NCBI GenBank assembly: GCA_004835665.1
Contig: RBKR01000003.1
Location: forward strand, 1,054,001 to 1,118,000
Direction of reading: 5' to 3'
Origin: Phoma sp. XZ068
Taxonomy: Eukaryota; Ascomycota; Dothideomycetes; Pleosporales; Didymellaceae
DNA length: 64,000 bases
Below are positions 10,137 through 22,709 of this stretch, one piece after another. The translations under genes were made by a program, and so were the position numbers. Position 1 is the stretch's first letter. The number at the start of each line of letters is the position of its first letter. The notes below the pieces were generated by a model. That model did no database searches, was not told the DNA's origin, and was given only the letters and a program-made list of their open reading frames with translations.

Positions 10137-11093
10137 TCATAGGATCGTACAGCCGCCGCTCTTGTCCTTGCTAGTCTTAACCTGCAGAGCGACACGGGCG
10201 GCTTCTGTGAAGGCTTCGTTGACGCCGCGGTTCTTCATGGCTGAGCACTCTGTCGAACATGTCAGCTCATATCTAGCCCCTGCAGTGGCTTAGACCATAC
10301 CGAGATATCGCAGGGCCTTGATCTTTTCTGCCACTCGAAGACCCTCCTCGTAATCAATACAGGGCTTCTCTGGCTCGGCGCCCTCAGCATCATCGTCCTC
10401 GCGCTTCCTCAGATCACACTTCAATGCGACCAGGACGAGCTTAACGTTGGGGCAGTTCTCAGCGATCTCACCAACCCACTTCGTCTCGACGTTCTCGAGG
10501 GAGTCTGGTGAATCGACAGAGAAGCAGAGCATGATAGCGTGCGTGTCATCGTAGCTGAGAGATCGTAGCCTATCGAACTCTTCTTGCCCGGCGGTATCCC
10601 ACAAGCTCAGTTCCACATGGGTGTTGTCGATGTAGATGTCTAGCGTGTTATGTCAATTGATGAATTCGAGGAGCTCCAGGAAAAGGGCCGACGAACCGTG
10701 GACGTAGTTTTCTGTGGTGATGTTAGTTTGTTCTCCTGTCTGGTTTATCCCGGTAGGTGCTTACCAAATACTGTAGGCTCACTAAGGTTGAATGTCAACA
10801 AACAAAATGCGCACATCTCAGGGGCGCACTACTCACTATACTGTTGGGAAGTATCTATGTCACGGGTTAGCGATAATTCTGCCGTGTTGAGACTGTAGCG
10901 TAGGGAGACATACCCTCTCGTGAAGACGTTCAGTAACGATGTTTTGCCGCATGCGCCGTCGCCACTGTCAGACACACGTTAGCCTGCTCCATTGGCGTTG
11001 CTTGTCGGCGCAAGGCCGACTCCTTTGGCGCATAAGAACGTACAGGAGTACCAGCTTGCGCTGCACCGACTTTGTTCCACCGCACAGAGGCAT
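10137..11093 (-). CDS. RHO3: Rho3-type small GTPase
   Basis: This is a membrane-anchored Rho GTPase that in fungi steers exocytosis and polarised growth. Seven exons give 200 residues in frame: 11044-11093, 10914-10964, 10837-10854, 10765-10781, 10697-10711, 10301-10639 and 10137-10249. Three consecutive internal exons are only 18, 17 and 15 bases. Motifs are the P-loop GDGACGKT (18-25), switch I YEPTVFENYV with T43, switch II DTAGQEEF (from 65), and a C-terminal CAAX box CTIL (197-200) for prenylation. The N-terminus MPLCGGTKSVQRK and the ELSLWDTAGQEEFDRLRSLS stretch fit Rho3 rather than Rho1, Rho2, Rho4 or Cdc42. An acidic insert (EDDDAEGAE) follows KCDLRKR. Confidence 0.93.
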
Positions 11094-12221
11094 CGTGAAG
11101 GCTGGGAGGGTAGGCCCGATGGTCGATTCGTAGTGTTGTTGGCCTAAGGAGGCGCGCGCAGAGGTGACACGGGGGTGTCGGTCGTCGTAAGCGGTGCGAA
11201 GGTTGGAGAGCAGGTGTCGCACACCAAGCAGAGGTCGGCGGGGTTTGATGACAAGTGCAGAGTGAGGTCGGAGGCGCTCCAGGCAGTGTCTTCGGTAGCG
11301 ATGGGGAAGGTGGATGATCCCTAAGAGCAAGCGTTAAACCTAATCAAGGGTCAACTCAGCGACACCTCCGCGAACCACGGCCGCCACGGCCGCCTCTCCA
11401 CCATGTGCTCCGGCGGAACGAGGCGCAGTGCGTTGGCTAGCAGTCGGGCCAACTGGCCAAAGCTTGGGGCTGCACTTACAATGGTGGTAGAGATACAATG
11501 AATGCAGCGCCCGCAATAACTATCGTGCGCGAGGGATGTTGGCAGAGGCAGATCTTGGTCGGGAAATAACGTTTTAATGATGGGGTCAATGATCCAGAGG
11601 TGGCGGTGCCTGGATGATCACGACCAGCGGAAGGCGCTGCCAGCCAACCGGTGCTGGCAGAAGCTTGAATTGCCTAATATTCAAGAAGGGGGGGTCTGGA
11701 TGCCGTGCATCTCTGTTCACAGAGGTGTAGTTGTGTGCTTCTGATATTCACATGCAGCATGCTCATGAGGCCATGCCTGCTGACGATCGTGGACGTGAAC
11801 TGTGCGAGATTACAATGCTTCAAACGCGGTGACCGCACTGTGCCATACCTTGAAGGTAGATACGGATCAGTTCCATTACAGACAGGCAACACACGTCAAT
11901 GTAGAGCTCATTCTGCTTTGCGATATTGCGTCAGTGGATAATGGCCCTCGTCGAAAGGTCAAATGAATACAGGCTGCCTCCAGACATGGGGTGTTGCGGC
12001 GCGAGTTGGAGCTAGCGCCGCCCCACTACATCTCGCGGGGACCTGTCGACCGTAGGCAACACGGCCTCGCTGAACAAACAATCTCACCTCTACCTTCACA
12101 GCAACCACTCAACCTCTCGCGGCCCGTTCCACACCGTACGACTAGTATTGCTGCAGCTTCACATACGTGCTGCCGTACCTAAACACGCTCGACCGTTCAA
12201 CGCTCTCACTCGCGCCACACC
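11094..12221. other. divergent intergenic region, RHO3 and CSN2
   Basis: This 1.13-kb stretch holds the upstream regions of two divergent genes. Short ORFs on either strand show no family features, and a C-rich stretch (CCGCGAACCACGGCCGCCAC) lies near 11370. No gene is supported. Confidence 0.5.
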
Positions 12222-13975
12222 ATGTCTGACGACGATGATTTCATGCAAGATTCCGGGGAGGAGGAGTAGGAGATTTTGATACCTCGCCTCGCCGCTCAGA
12301 CTAACGGCAGCGCAGGTATGACTTTGAGTACGAGGACGATGATGACGAACAGAGCGGCGACGTCGATATCGAAAACAAGTACTACAACGCAAAGCAGCTA
12401 AAGGTGGAAGATCCGGAGTCCGCCATAGACGAATTTCTGGGAATTCCCGCGCTGGAGGAAGAGAAGTCGGACTGGTAGGGCACATATGCTAAGGCTCCAA
12501 AGCAGTCACGAGTGCTGATCGAGACACAGGGGGTTCAAAGGTCTGAAGCAGGCCATCAAGCTTGAGTTCAAGCTGGCGCGGTATGATCATGTACGTTATA
12601 TATACGTCGCTCATCTGCACTCAGCTAACATCAGTCAAGGCTGTAGAACACTACAAAGAGCTTCTTACCTACGTCAAGTCTGCCGTCACACGTAACTACT
12701 CCGAGAAGTCTATTAACAACATGCTCGACTTTATCGAGAAGGCTGCCGAGGATGCTGAAGCATACCGCTGCATGGAGAAGTTCTATGCCCTGACCCTCGA
12801 CATCTTCCAGAGCACCAACAACGAACGACTGTGGCTCAAGACGAACATCAAACTCGCGAGGCTATGGTTAGATAGGAAGGACTACCGCCAGTTGACAGAG
12901 AAGCTGCGCGAGTTGCACAAGGCTTGTCAAAAGGAGGATGGCACAGATGACCCTAGCAAAGGCACATATTCTTTGGAAGTCTATTCGCTCGAAATCCTTA
13001 TGTATGCCGAAACCAGGAACAACAAGCGCTTGAAGGTTCGTATTGCCACCTCAATCAATCAGAGGCGCATGGTCAGCTCACCATCGGCAGGCACTGTACC
13101 AGCGAGCGCTTAAAGTCAAGTCTGCCGTTCCGCATCCCAAGATCATGGGTATCATCCGAGAATGTGGTGGCAAGATGCACATGAGCGAAGGCAAGTACCG
13201 ATCTTCCGAGACACGGGACCGGCGCTAATGCGACCTAGAGAACTGGAAGGGGGCGCAGAGTGACTTTTTTGAGAGTTTCAAAAACTATGACGAGGCTGGA
13301 TCGCTGCAGCGGATCCAGGTACTGAAGTATCTGGTCCTTGCAACCATGCTATCGGGTTCCGACATCAACCCATTTGACTCCCAGGAGACCAAACCTTACC
13401 AGAATGATCCCCGCATCTCAACCATGACTGACCTTGTCAACGCCTACCAGCGTGAGGACATCCATGAGTATGAGAAGATTTTGCAGAACAACCAGGATCT
13501 ACTCCAAGATCCGTTTATTGCAGAGAATATTGACGAAGTCACGCGCAACGTGCGCACCAAAGCCGTCGTCAAGCTTGTTGCCCCCTACACACGGTTCACT
13601 TTGGCGTTCATCTCGAAGCAACTCAAGATCTCCCTTCCCGAGGTCCAGGAAATTGTGGGGTTCTTGATCGTTGACAAGCGGTTGCACGGTAAGATCAACC
13701 AGCAGAACGGAACGGTGGAGGTCGAAAGTAGCACCGACATGGACCGGGTACAGGCGATGAAGGAGTGGAGCAACGCCATTGGATCGCTGTGGCAGACGGT
13801 TCTGAACGACGGTGATGGATTCAAGTCGGACGAGAGCGGCTCACAGTTCGCCCCTACCCCAGGTGAGGTAGGAAGCCAGCGTGCGCCCTGGAACATGAAT
13901 GGCTTGGGATCTAAATCAGGGCGATCGAAAGGCAAGGGCCCCGCGGGACGCTTGGGAGTCTCGAGCAAAGGATGA
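12222..13975 (+). CDS. CSN2: COP9 signalosome complex subunit 2
   Basis: This is a PCI-domain subunit of the COP9 signalosome, which removes Nedd8 from cullins and so controls cullin-RING ubiquitin ligases; fungal CSN governs development and secondary metabolism. Exons 12222-12265, 12316-12474, 12530-12590, 12640-13035, 13091-13190 and 13239-13975 give 498 residues in frame. The acidic N-terminus (MSDDDDFMQDSGEEE) leads into the family stretch YYNAKQLKVEDPESAIDEF. Helical-repeat sequence follows (NMLDFIEKAAEDAEAY, NERLWLKTNIKLARL), then the PCI region (about 320-430, with APYTRFTLAFISKQLKIS). The intron after 13190 has a GC donor (GCAAGT). The C-terminal 60 residues are Gly/Ser/Lys-rich and poorly conserved in the family. 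Confidence 0.95.
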
Positions 13976-15783
13976 CCTGCAGGCACCGACCTGTGAGCGG
14001 TTCACAAGACGACCTGTGTCTGGGTATTCGGGAAGACCACGGGATATGGCCAGTTACACATTACCGTCACTGAGGGCTCCGCTCACCTGAACGATTGAGA
14101 CATGCGGCTTGGTTCCCCAGGAGCGGAGGGCAGGGTTGGTCCAGCAGGTAGCACAAGGTGCAAGTACCCACCACCTGAGCAGCGATTCACAAGCTGGCGT
14201 CTCAGAAGAGGCGGACATGTTCGGGTGCACCTGCGCGCCGCTACCCCGTTCAGTCAGCAGCGAGCTTCTGTATGTAACATCGGCCTCGTTTTCTCAAGTA
14301 ACCAGCCAAGGAACCGAGTGCTCGGTCATCGCACCCGCCCGCAGCCAGCGCCCCGCTCTGTTTCGTGATGTACGAACTGTAGTGAGTACCCGTGACGCAG
14401 TGACTTTGATGCTCCGTTTAACAAGCAGCGAACTGGTGCTGCTGCGCGTTCCTTGTCCCGGGGAAGTCGGCAAGGAGTGTCAAGCGAGCAGCAGCGGACT
14501 AATCACAATCACGATGCTCAGAATGCGCCCCATAGCAGCACCTCTTTGCGGCCTGCCCTGGCTCGCTTACAGCGTGGGGGACGCGGCAACGACAGGATGT
14601 CGCGGGTCGGACAGTTCTTTTTCCTGCAGCATCGGCGCCACATTGCTGCGAGCGAATGGTGCTATGCAGGTGGCCTCGGTGACAGGAGCACTCGATTGCG
14701 CAGTCATCGGGTCTAGGCGTGTGTGAGACGATGTGAGAATTCACTTTTTGTTCAAACGACAGGGGTAGAAGCTCTCTATGATGTTCAGCGATTGCATTCC
14801 ACCACGTAACACAGCGTCACGACTGATCTCTTCCCCTCTGCTGCATGCACGACCAGCCTCACGCTCCGCAATTGACCCGGGGAGCGGCGCTGCCAGAATG
14901 CTACTCTTCAATCTCGTGAGGGAGGCCCGTTCGGTGAGACTGTGGATCGGCCACGGATGGGGACCGAGCATGATATTGGAGGAGAGTCAGTTGGCACGCC
15001 AATCTCGCTCGACTGTGCCCGTGAGAACTACTAGACGAAGGTCGAAACGCTATCACGGCCCCGCTGGAGGGTCGTGTTTAACTGCCGGCGGCGTGAACAC
15101 CTTGCGTGATGCCGCCAGTGCCTCGTCGAAGGCGGCCATGGCTGCTTTTCTTTTGCTCGAGGTCGCCAGGCGCTGATTGTGACCGCCCTTGAGGGCAGGA
15201 ATTCCCTCCCTCTTGTACGCCGTCACGCTCGCCCTCTCCTCCCTCCGGTTTCACTTGAGGCAGCCCCATCGCTCGATGTGCATGAGGCGCCCCTAGCACT
15301 GACGAGATCGATATTGTGCTTCTGCCCGTCTCCCAGGCTCCTGGTGCAACACAGAGCCGCCGTTTCAATCCGCCAGGAGCCAATGTGTTGCAGAGCGCTC
15401 TTGTACCTGGCAGAGTGAATTCCACCAGCACGCGGCCAAGAGTACTCCCGTCTCTCTCAAATACCTGCGTGCCCCTGGAAGCCGGTAGGTCTCACAGCAA
15501 CGACACAGCTTGCAGCCCACCGCCGCAGATCTCTGCACCTACTAAAAGACGCTGCCGCCCTCCGCTCCAAGGAGCTCGTGGTCGATTGCTGCTGAACTTG
15601 CCTTTGCGTGCTGCCGAGTCTGTCGTGGAATCAATCGTCCAATTGCCAGCCCTCGACGCCAGTCACGCCGCCTACCGTCGCGCAAGCGCAATTTCGCACA
15701 CTCTCAGAGGGGGGGCAGAGAGCATCGCCAGAACACACACATACACGCACACACCCTCGTCGCCGCTACAAACGCACGAAACG
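13976..15783. other. intergenic region upstream of the otubain gene
   Basis: This 1.8-kb GC-rich stretch has long open frames on both strands (for example 14109-14726 + and 15078-15431 -). None shows domains, splice logic or a family match I know. A CA/CACG-rich run near 15733-15760 precedes the otubain start and is probably its 5' leader. Confidence 0.45.
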
Positions 15784-17724
15784 ATGAGTCGCCCGTCGGT
15801 CATGACGGGTGGCTTCCACCCACACGGAGTGGGTCATGGTCACGTCCACCACGACGGTCACTATGGAGTTCACGCACAGAGCGCCTACGGCAGCGCGGTC
15901 CACTCAGGTTTGACGTTTGGTCGGCCGCTACCAATCCGCGCCCCGGTCCTCCCTCCCGCATTTAACCACCAACACACTGGCCAGCACCAGCACGGCCGCA
16001 CCTCCACGTTCAGCATGGCGGACCCCGCGTTCATGACCGCCGAAGAGGAGCATGCCTACATGCAGAAGCTGTCGAGCGAGTATGAGCCCGAGGCCACAGT
16101 GAGTCCCCGCCTCTACAGAAGTGCTGCTGACTGAATCCGGCAAACCAACTGACTGCTGCCAGGGTCCGCTTGTCGGCGAGCGTCAGAGCAGCGCGGCCAT
16201 CACCACCCAGTATGCCAACGCCGATCCCGTCTACAGGATCAAGACGGCCGCCCTGCCCAGCAAGTATGCCTACTTCCGCACCTGCCGCGGTGATGGCCAC
16301 TGTGGATGGCGAGGTGAGTTGCAACGTGCCTTTGCTAATTTTGTTTGGGCTAACATGCCCAGCCATTGCCTTCACGTACTTTGAAGCTCTCCTGCGCGTA
16401 GGGAGTTGGGAAAGATTCGCAGATGAAGAAGCCCGTTTGAACTCTATGGGCAATCTGCTTGAGCACATTGGCTACTCCCGCGACATCTGGATCGATTTCG
16501 CTGATGAGGCCTTCGAGCTGCTGCGCAAGTTGGGCGACTCAGTGCACGCCATGGATGGTACTGCTGCCGACATCTTGCTCCAATCCTTCAATGATATGAG
16601 TGTCTCCATGGCAATCATCACCTACTTCAAGGCAAGTCCGGATCTTTTGGTCCACAACTTCCTACTAACCTGGGTAGTTGCTCGCCAGCGCTTGGGTCCA
16701 GTCCCATGCAGACGACTTCAGACACTTCGTCCCTATGGGTGACGTCAAGGCATACTGCGCCAACAACATCGAACCAGCACAGTGCGAGGCCGACAATATC
16801 GGTGTAGCTGCTCTTGCTGACGCACTCGTCAAGCCTGCCGGCTTTGGCCTGGAGGTCTGGTATCTCGACCGCTCTCCAGGCGAGGAGATCAACCGCAGCT
16901 ACTACGCAGAGCCCACATTGCCAGGATCTCCCATGCTAAGATTACTCTACAGGCCGTAAGTATGCCATGTATGACAGTGTCCTCTCTGCTGACCCCACAC
17001 GCTTAGTGGTCACTACGACATACTCTACAAGGCGGAGGACGTCCCCTCACCAATTCACCATCAGGCTGTTACTTCTCAACCACCTCTGCAGGTCAACTTC
17101 ACCAACTATGCAGACGAGTTTCTGCCGCAAGCCTCCAACTTCGGCGACGTGATGAGCATGCTTCCAGGCATGAGCCGCCCGGGCCTAGGAGGATGGGCTT
17201 CGCTCTCTTACGACTGCAATCCCAGTCCCGCGCCGCAGTCTCAAGTTACACCCGTCCAGCCGTTCCCAAGCGCATCCATGTCTGCACCTCCTATTACAAG
17301 CTCGCTAGACTTTGTCACACCCATCCCCAACAGTCAAGCAAACCGGTACGACGCACCACGTCACCACAGCATTCAACTGGACCAGCCTCCGATCACACTT
17401 CCAATGCACCCTGCTCCAGCGCCCCCACCACCTGTCAGCATTGAGAGAACTGCGTCCTTAGCTGTTGAGAGTGGTGGACCATTCCGGCCGTCAGTGTATC
17501 AGCTGGAACCAGGCTTTGGCTTTTCAAGTCAAGCGCAACCCTTCCAGACTTCCATATTTCGCAAGTATGTATCACGCATTACCGGCAGGATGCTCGATCT
17601 AATAGTTGACAGCTCACATTTCAACACGGCGCACTTCATGAATCCGGATTTTCAACCCGAGGAATGGTGTCCGGACGGAGAGTATGCGACAGGCAATAAA
17701 GGCCGTCACAAGCATCCATCTTAG
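15784..17724 (+). CDS. otubain-family deubiquitinase
   Basis: This is a cysteine protease of the peptidase C65 (otubain) type that trims ubiquitin chains. Exons 15784-16098, 16163-16313, 16363-16631, 16678-16955, 17007-17564 and 17613-17724 give 560 residues in frame. A His/Gly-rich N-terminus of about 100 residues precedes the catalytic core. D149 and C152 lie in RGDGHCGWRAIAF (usually DGNC, here Asn is His), and H340 lies in LYRPGHYDILY. After the core comes a Pro/Ser-rich tail of some 200 residues with no domain I know. The third intron has a GC donor (AAG|GCAAGT). The reading frame stays open upstream of 15784, so the start is chosen as the ATG opening the MSRPSVMTGG stretch after the CA-rich leader. 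Confidence 0.92.
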
Positions 17725-19935
17725 TCGTCTTTTACTACAAGCTTTGTATACATTTTTGCTCTCCCGGAGGCTTAATCCGACATCTTAGCGACTACTAGCG
17801 TCGGCGTTCATCGAGCTTGCGATTGCTTTCGTTTGCTACCTGCATTATCATCCGCATTGCTTCAACACTCACGACGACGCACGACCAACGATACCATTGT
17901 TAATCATTTCTCGGAACATTACTCTGTTACTCTACTCTTGCATATGCAAAAGCGGTTACTACTTCTAGGTACCAAGACTCTTGATCATACGGCGGCATAC
18001 ATCACTTCATCCTGGCATTATCTACAATCAAACTTTTGGGCGGAGTCCTCTAATACTGTTCTGCTCTCCATCTTGCAAAGCAAGCTGTGAGGACCTACGA
18101 CCGTGACGAATACCGAAGACTATCAACCTCAGGGTACCGACATTAGCGTTGATCATTGTTATGATTTTTGTCACTTTGGAGTACTATCGACCGCCTGTTT
18201 TTGCCGCTCCCATTGGACATACATATCCTGCCCTTCCACCGCACATCGCAAACACTATCCGGTATCCGCAGTCTTCTCGGCTCTAAACCCTACCATTCAA
18301 ATATCCCGCTCGGGTGCGATAATACCCTGGACGCACATGAGCGCGAACTCAAGGGAAGCCATGATCGGGCGCTTCGTACCGAAGGACTGGTACTCTGCAG
18401 GGTTCAAGATGCTCGTGAGCAAAATTGGCGCTTTCGGCACACAGGCCAAGCGTCAATATCACGAGCACAAGCAAACATTAGATAGAAGAAGGAATTGCAC
18501 AGAAACAAACAAATGAGGTACCTCGCAGCTCCCACTTCCCCCATAGTTCCATGTGCTTCCGTATCCCCTGCCTTGCTACCACACACATGCTGTGCGATTA
18601 GCGAATACGAAAGGTTCTGAAGGCATGATCGGTGCTGAGATTGACACAGTGGGCCTGCATAGCCCACCACGAAAAACGCCGCAAAGCAAGGCTTGATGAC
18701 AGCCCATCTCAAACATTCCCACACCCTCATGACCTGCCCTGCTCGCCCGCCAAGATGCTCATAAACGCCCTCCCATCAATCCTCGCATTCCTCAAAACAC
18801 CCACCATAGCTATAACACCGCTGCTAAGATCCCCTTCCGCTCCCGGACCGTTTGGCCGCCGTCATGGCGACTACGTTCCTGGCGTGGCTGCTACAGGATC
18901 AAAGCGGTAGCCGCTAGATCAGCTGTGAAGGCTAGTGGAAGCGACGGTGGGAAAAAGCAAACATGAGGGGCAAACGTATGAGGATCAACGCAGGTACCAT
19001 CGCTTCACGTGCGTAGTGGTGGTGTGGAGACACGGGTTTGCATAAAGAGTGTTCACCGACTTTCTCATCATGGGGGCATGTTATGTGTGTGGGCAGTGAT
19101 TTGGTTTGGAGGACTGCTCTATTTGCGATGTAGTATATTTAGAGGCTTACACTTGACGCTACGCCAGTCCCACCGTGAAGACTAATCTGCAGAGACTTGC
19201 CCTACAATGCGAGCTACGAGTGAAGCGGTACCGCTTCTCACACCGCTGCATCGCTGCCGCCCAAAACGGAAGAGATCGCTGCGGCAGTGTTCTACAACAT
19301 GGAATCTCCCCACCTACACTCACGAACCACTCATCGCAATCGCACGAGGCTTCGCTCTACTGCCGGCCGTTGCACTGCAGCACTGCGTCGTTGTCTGCGT
19401 CGTTGGACGGGTCTGTTGTTGAGCAAGCCGCAGCATCTGATGCTTTGTTTGTTCCGCGATGCAGAGCGATGTGAACCCGAACGTCACGTTGAACATGGCG
19501 CGTCTCGTTGATAGTTGTACAGGTGCTTTACCCCGCTTTGTGAACGATGGCGTTGGATTGGATATCGTGCTGTACTTTGTGAAGCTTTGTACTTGGTAGG
19601 TGGAGCCCACATGTGATGCTAAGACGTTCACATTGAAGGCTGCTGATGTGCCTTCGCGACACGTTGTCGGGCGGCTCCGGCTATGAGCGGTGAAAGACGC
19701 ATGTAATACGGACTAGGTCTGGAGCATTGGTATTGTCCTTCAGTAGTGATGTAAGGGACCTGTTGGCGATACGCTCCACGCATCGACGTGGTACAAATCT
19801 TGCAGCTCCGTCGCTCGAAGGTGGTCAGCGGAGTGAACCGAAGCCGTTGTAGACTGCCTCACTTTTCTTTTGCATCGTGGGCAGCCGTGGGAGATGAGCA
19901 GTTCATGGCTGATAACCCCGTCGCTGTGGTTCGAT
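17725..19935. other. convergent intergenic region, otubain to IPI3
   Basis: This 2.2-kb stretch lies between convergent stop codons. It holds several ORFs of 70-140 codons (18103-18516 +, 18168-18485 +, 18404-18730 -) that overlap one another in different frames and lack recognisable features. I cannot support a gene, but a non-coding transcript could not be excluded by reading. Confidence 0.45.
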
Positions 19936-21602
19936 TTATGACTCGACGTTGCCGTCCCCGTCGCTCATCTCCACATCGTTATCGCCGTTGGCGGCACCTG
20001 CTTTCTGTTTCGCCTTCGTCCGTTCGGCTCTTTTCTTTTCCTTTCCCACAAGGTATTCTTTCTCCTCGCGCAGTTCCGATAATTGCGAAAAGGTGACCTT
20101 TTGAATGCGCTGCAGGCTGGCAAGCTGCTTCTTCAGTTCTTTGACTTCGTCTTGAGAGGCACCGTCAACTGCACCCGACTGCTCTCCACTGTCATTTGGG
20201 CTCGGTGCGATGACACTGGCTGCTGGGGTATTGCTGCCCTTAGACGGAGCAACCCATGACTCCAACTCCGCGAGGCTTTCTTCAAGCAGGCTTATAGGGA
20301 AACTGGAATGGGTGAGAGCCTCCGCGAACGAGCTGGTCTTGGCGAAGCGCCTTTCCGTGGCTGACACTGGTGGGGTGTTTACTCTACCAATGAACTGCAT
20401 GCTTAGATTGTAGTTAGAGGGGACGAGACCACTGCTGCTGCCCGTCAACCCTGCATCTTGTTTTGGTTTGACAATTGTCTGAACCTTGAAGCTGGACTCG
20501 TTGGTATCTGAGAAGCCAGTGGGTCGCAGAAACTGTAAGCTTGATACAGGGCCTGGCAAATTCGCCAATGTGGAGAGGTAATTGCTCTTTGCAATGTCCC
20601 AAACAGCAACCTTCCCGCTGCTGTGCCCAGACACCAGTGTTGTGCCATCCCAGCTCAGACTCACACTGAGGGCTCCTCCAAGCTTTTGCGAATCTGCGCC
20701 AAACCTGGTCTTTGCTGGAGGCTGGATAGGTCGATGTGATGATGAAACATCTCGCAAGACGTCGGTCGATGTGGTCTTCTGAGTGTCATCGAAGAAGTCT
20801 ATTGTTTGTAGACTGCCATCGGCGTACGCAACAAAGCATGCTCGGTCGGCCGGGTCCAATGTTACTGCTGTCGGTGTCTCTGGCAGAAGGTACGTGCGAA
20901 GTGCTTGACCATTGTGGTAGTCCCATACAATCGCCGTCTTATCTCCTGAGACAGATACTGCAACGTTCGCGGTGCTCGAGGTGTGTCCGCAGGCGATGGA
21001 CGAAATGGGTCCACGATGCGTAGACAAGGTGTGAACGGGCGAACGAGAAGTATCAGGTGAGAATGAAAGGATCGAAGGCAGAGCCCATACGTGAATCATA
21101 GCATCTGCAGAGCCGGAAAGGAAGAAGTTGGAGGAAGGGTCGACAACGATGGACGTCACAGGCTGGAGGTGAGAAGTGGACGTGGAGACGAGCCGACCGG
21201 AGCATATCTGTGCCATGTATTAGCACTGCTTCTTCTATGTACATGTTTTGAGGTATGACTGACCTCCCAAGCCAGCACTCTTCCGCTCTCGGCTCCCAGC
21301 AGCAGCACTGTGTCCTGCGCCGCGAGCGCAATGCTATGTATCCTCTCTGGGAAGGCGACGATAGCTTCCTGGTTGCCTTTTTCTCTACTGTATACGTGTA
21401 CGATGGCTTTCTCGGATTGCGCGGCAAAGATATGCGTGCTGCTCACAGCAATGCCGTTTTGGGCAGTCGCGCTTTTCTTGAAGACATGCCGTTGCGCCGC
21501 CAGAGGTTGGAATTCGTGTATGAAGATGCCCTGGTCCTTGGTGACGCCAGTATTTGGCTTCGTGGAGCCAGATATGGCGGCCACAAATTGTTCGGTGAGC
21601 AT
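19936..21602 (-). CDS. IPI3: pre-rRNA-processing WD-repeat protein IPI3
   Basis: This is a WD40 subunit of the Rix1 complex (IPI1-RIX1-IPI3), which matures pre-60S particles in the nucleus; it is the counterpart of animal WDR18. Exons 21264-21602 and 19936-21207 join with GTCAGT donor and GCACAG acceptor to give 536 residues. The start MLTEQFVAAISG fits the family. WD-like repeats fill about 1-290 (for example FLSGSADAMIHVWALPS, VSVSGDKTAIVWDYHNG, LVSGHSSGKVAVWDIAK). A helical C-terminus (about 465-515, DEVKELKKQLASLQRIQK then Lys/Arg-rich) looks like a coiled coil followed by an acidic end. Confidence 0.92.
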
Positions 21603-22709
21603 GACCGAGACCGTGATTGTGGTTGTTGCGAGCTTGAAGCTTTCCTTAGAAATTTTTGGTGGAGCAGCTTCAATGATGTGGCCCGTGCTTTCGGCGTTAA
21701 CGGGTTTGGTGGAGCAGCCTTAGTCTACTCACTCGATGCTTCCTTCGCACATTCACGACTACCTGACACCGCTCAAATTAACCAACCATTATACAGCTCC
21801 GATGTTTGCCCTGGCAAAGTGCCTGGGATCACCATCGAGTGCTGACTACGAGGAGCTCAGCAGACAGCACACACGACAAGCTCATGTGGGATGGCACGAG
21901 AGCCCTGTTCGGGAGTCTGTGAACTCAATGCACATCATCTGCAGCTGGAATTTACCTATATCATCTAAGACTACAACATGAATTGGAATCAACAGCGCCA
22001 CATATGGCATTGATCTAAGGGGATCGTATTTGCACATTTACTGCTGAATTTACAATAAACAGAACTAAGTTGAAAGCTGCAAGCGCACGATATCGCAAGG
22101 CTACCAAACATCGCACTGTGCCGATGTCTTACCAGTTTTCGCCTTTGGTTATGAGAGTGTGTGCGCGTTTCGAAGCAGGATTTCGAGTATCCAATGCATT
22201 TACGTATTTGAAGAAAAAGCGTGGACACTACTTTCCTCGCGTCCGTCATGGACCCATGCACATAAGATTCTCCCATCATCCCGCCCTATGTCCGAGAGTT
22301 GTGAGATTAGTAATTGCAAGCCAGCGATATCCGCTTGGTCCTTACTACTTTCCCAATGACTTTTCAATCACGCCCCCTCAACTTTGTCACCCTCATGCCA
22401 AAGCCTCAACTTTACAGCTAATGGCCGGCAGCTCTTTTCCATCTCCGTCGTCCACGGCGTGTAACTCCATCTGTTCCCTCTCGACGCGACTTGATATGGT
22501 GAAAGCTTCGCCTGTAGTTCGACAGTGAGGGTGCCAGTTGACTCTACAACGATAGCCTCAATGTTTTCTGAGTCGACCGAAGACGAGTTGGATACAACGT
22601 GCAGGAACTTGCGAGGCAAATGTGTACTATAGACAGATGGAATGAGTACACAGCGGCCTTGACTTGGGGGTTCCGGGTAGAGTGGGTGTTGTGGAGGTGC
22701 TGAGAAGCG
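21603..22709. other. intergenic region with an unplaced minus-strand ORF
   Basis: A minus-strand frame open over about 22368-22709 ends VKLRLWHEGDKVEGA and could be a 3' exon of the orphan gene starting at 23290. I could not find a splice junction that keeps frame. The rest, next to the IPI3 start, shows nothing recognisable. Confidence 0.35.

Noticed and set aside
13976..15431. Long ORFs on both strands upstream of the otubain gene
   Set aside because: They overlap in several frames in GC-rich DNA and show no domain, splice signals or codon regularity.
15316..15783. Upstream in-frame extension of the otubain ORF
   Set aside because: The extension has no conserved sequence, and a CA-rich leader directly precedes the ATG at 15784, which fits a normal start.
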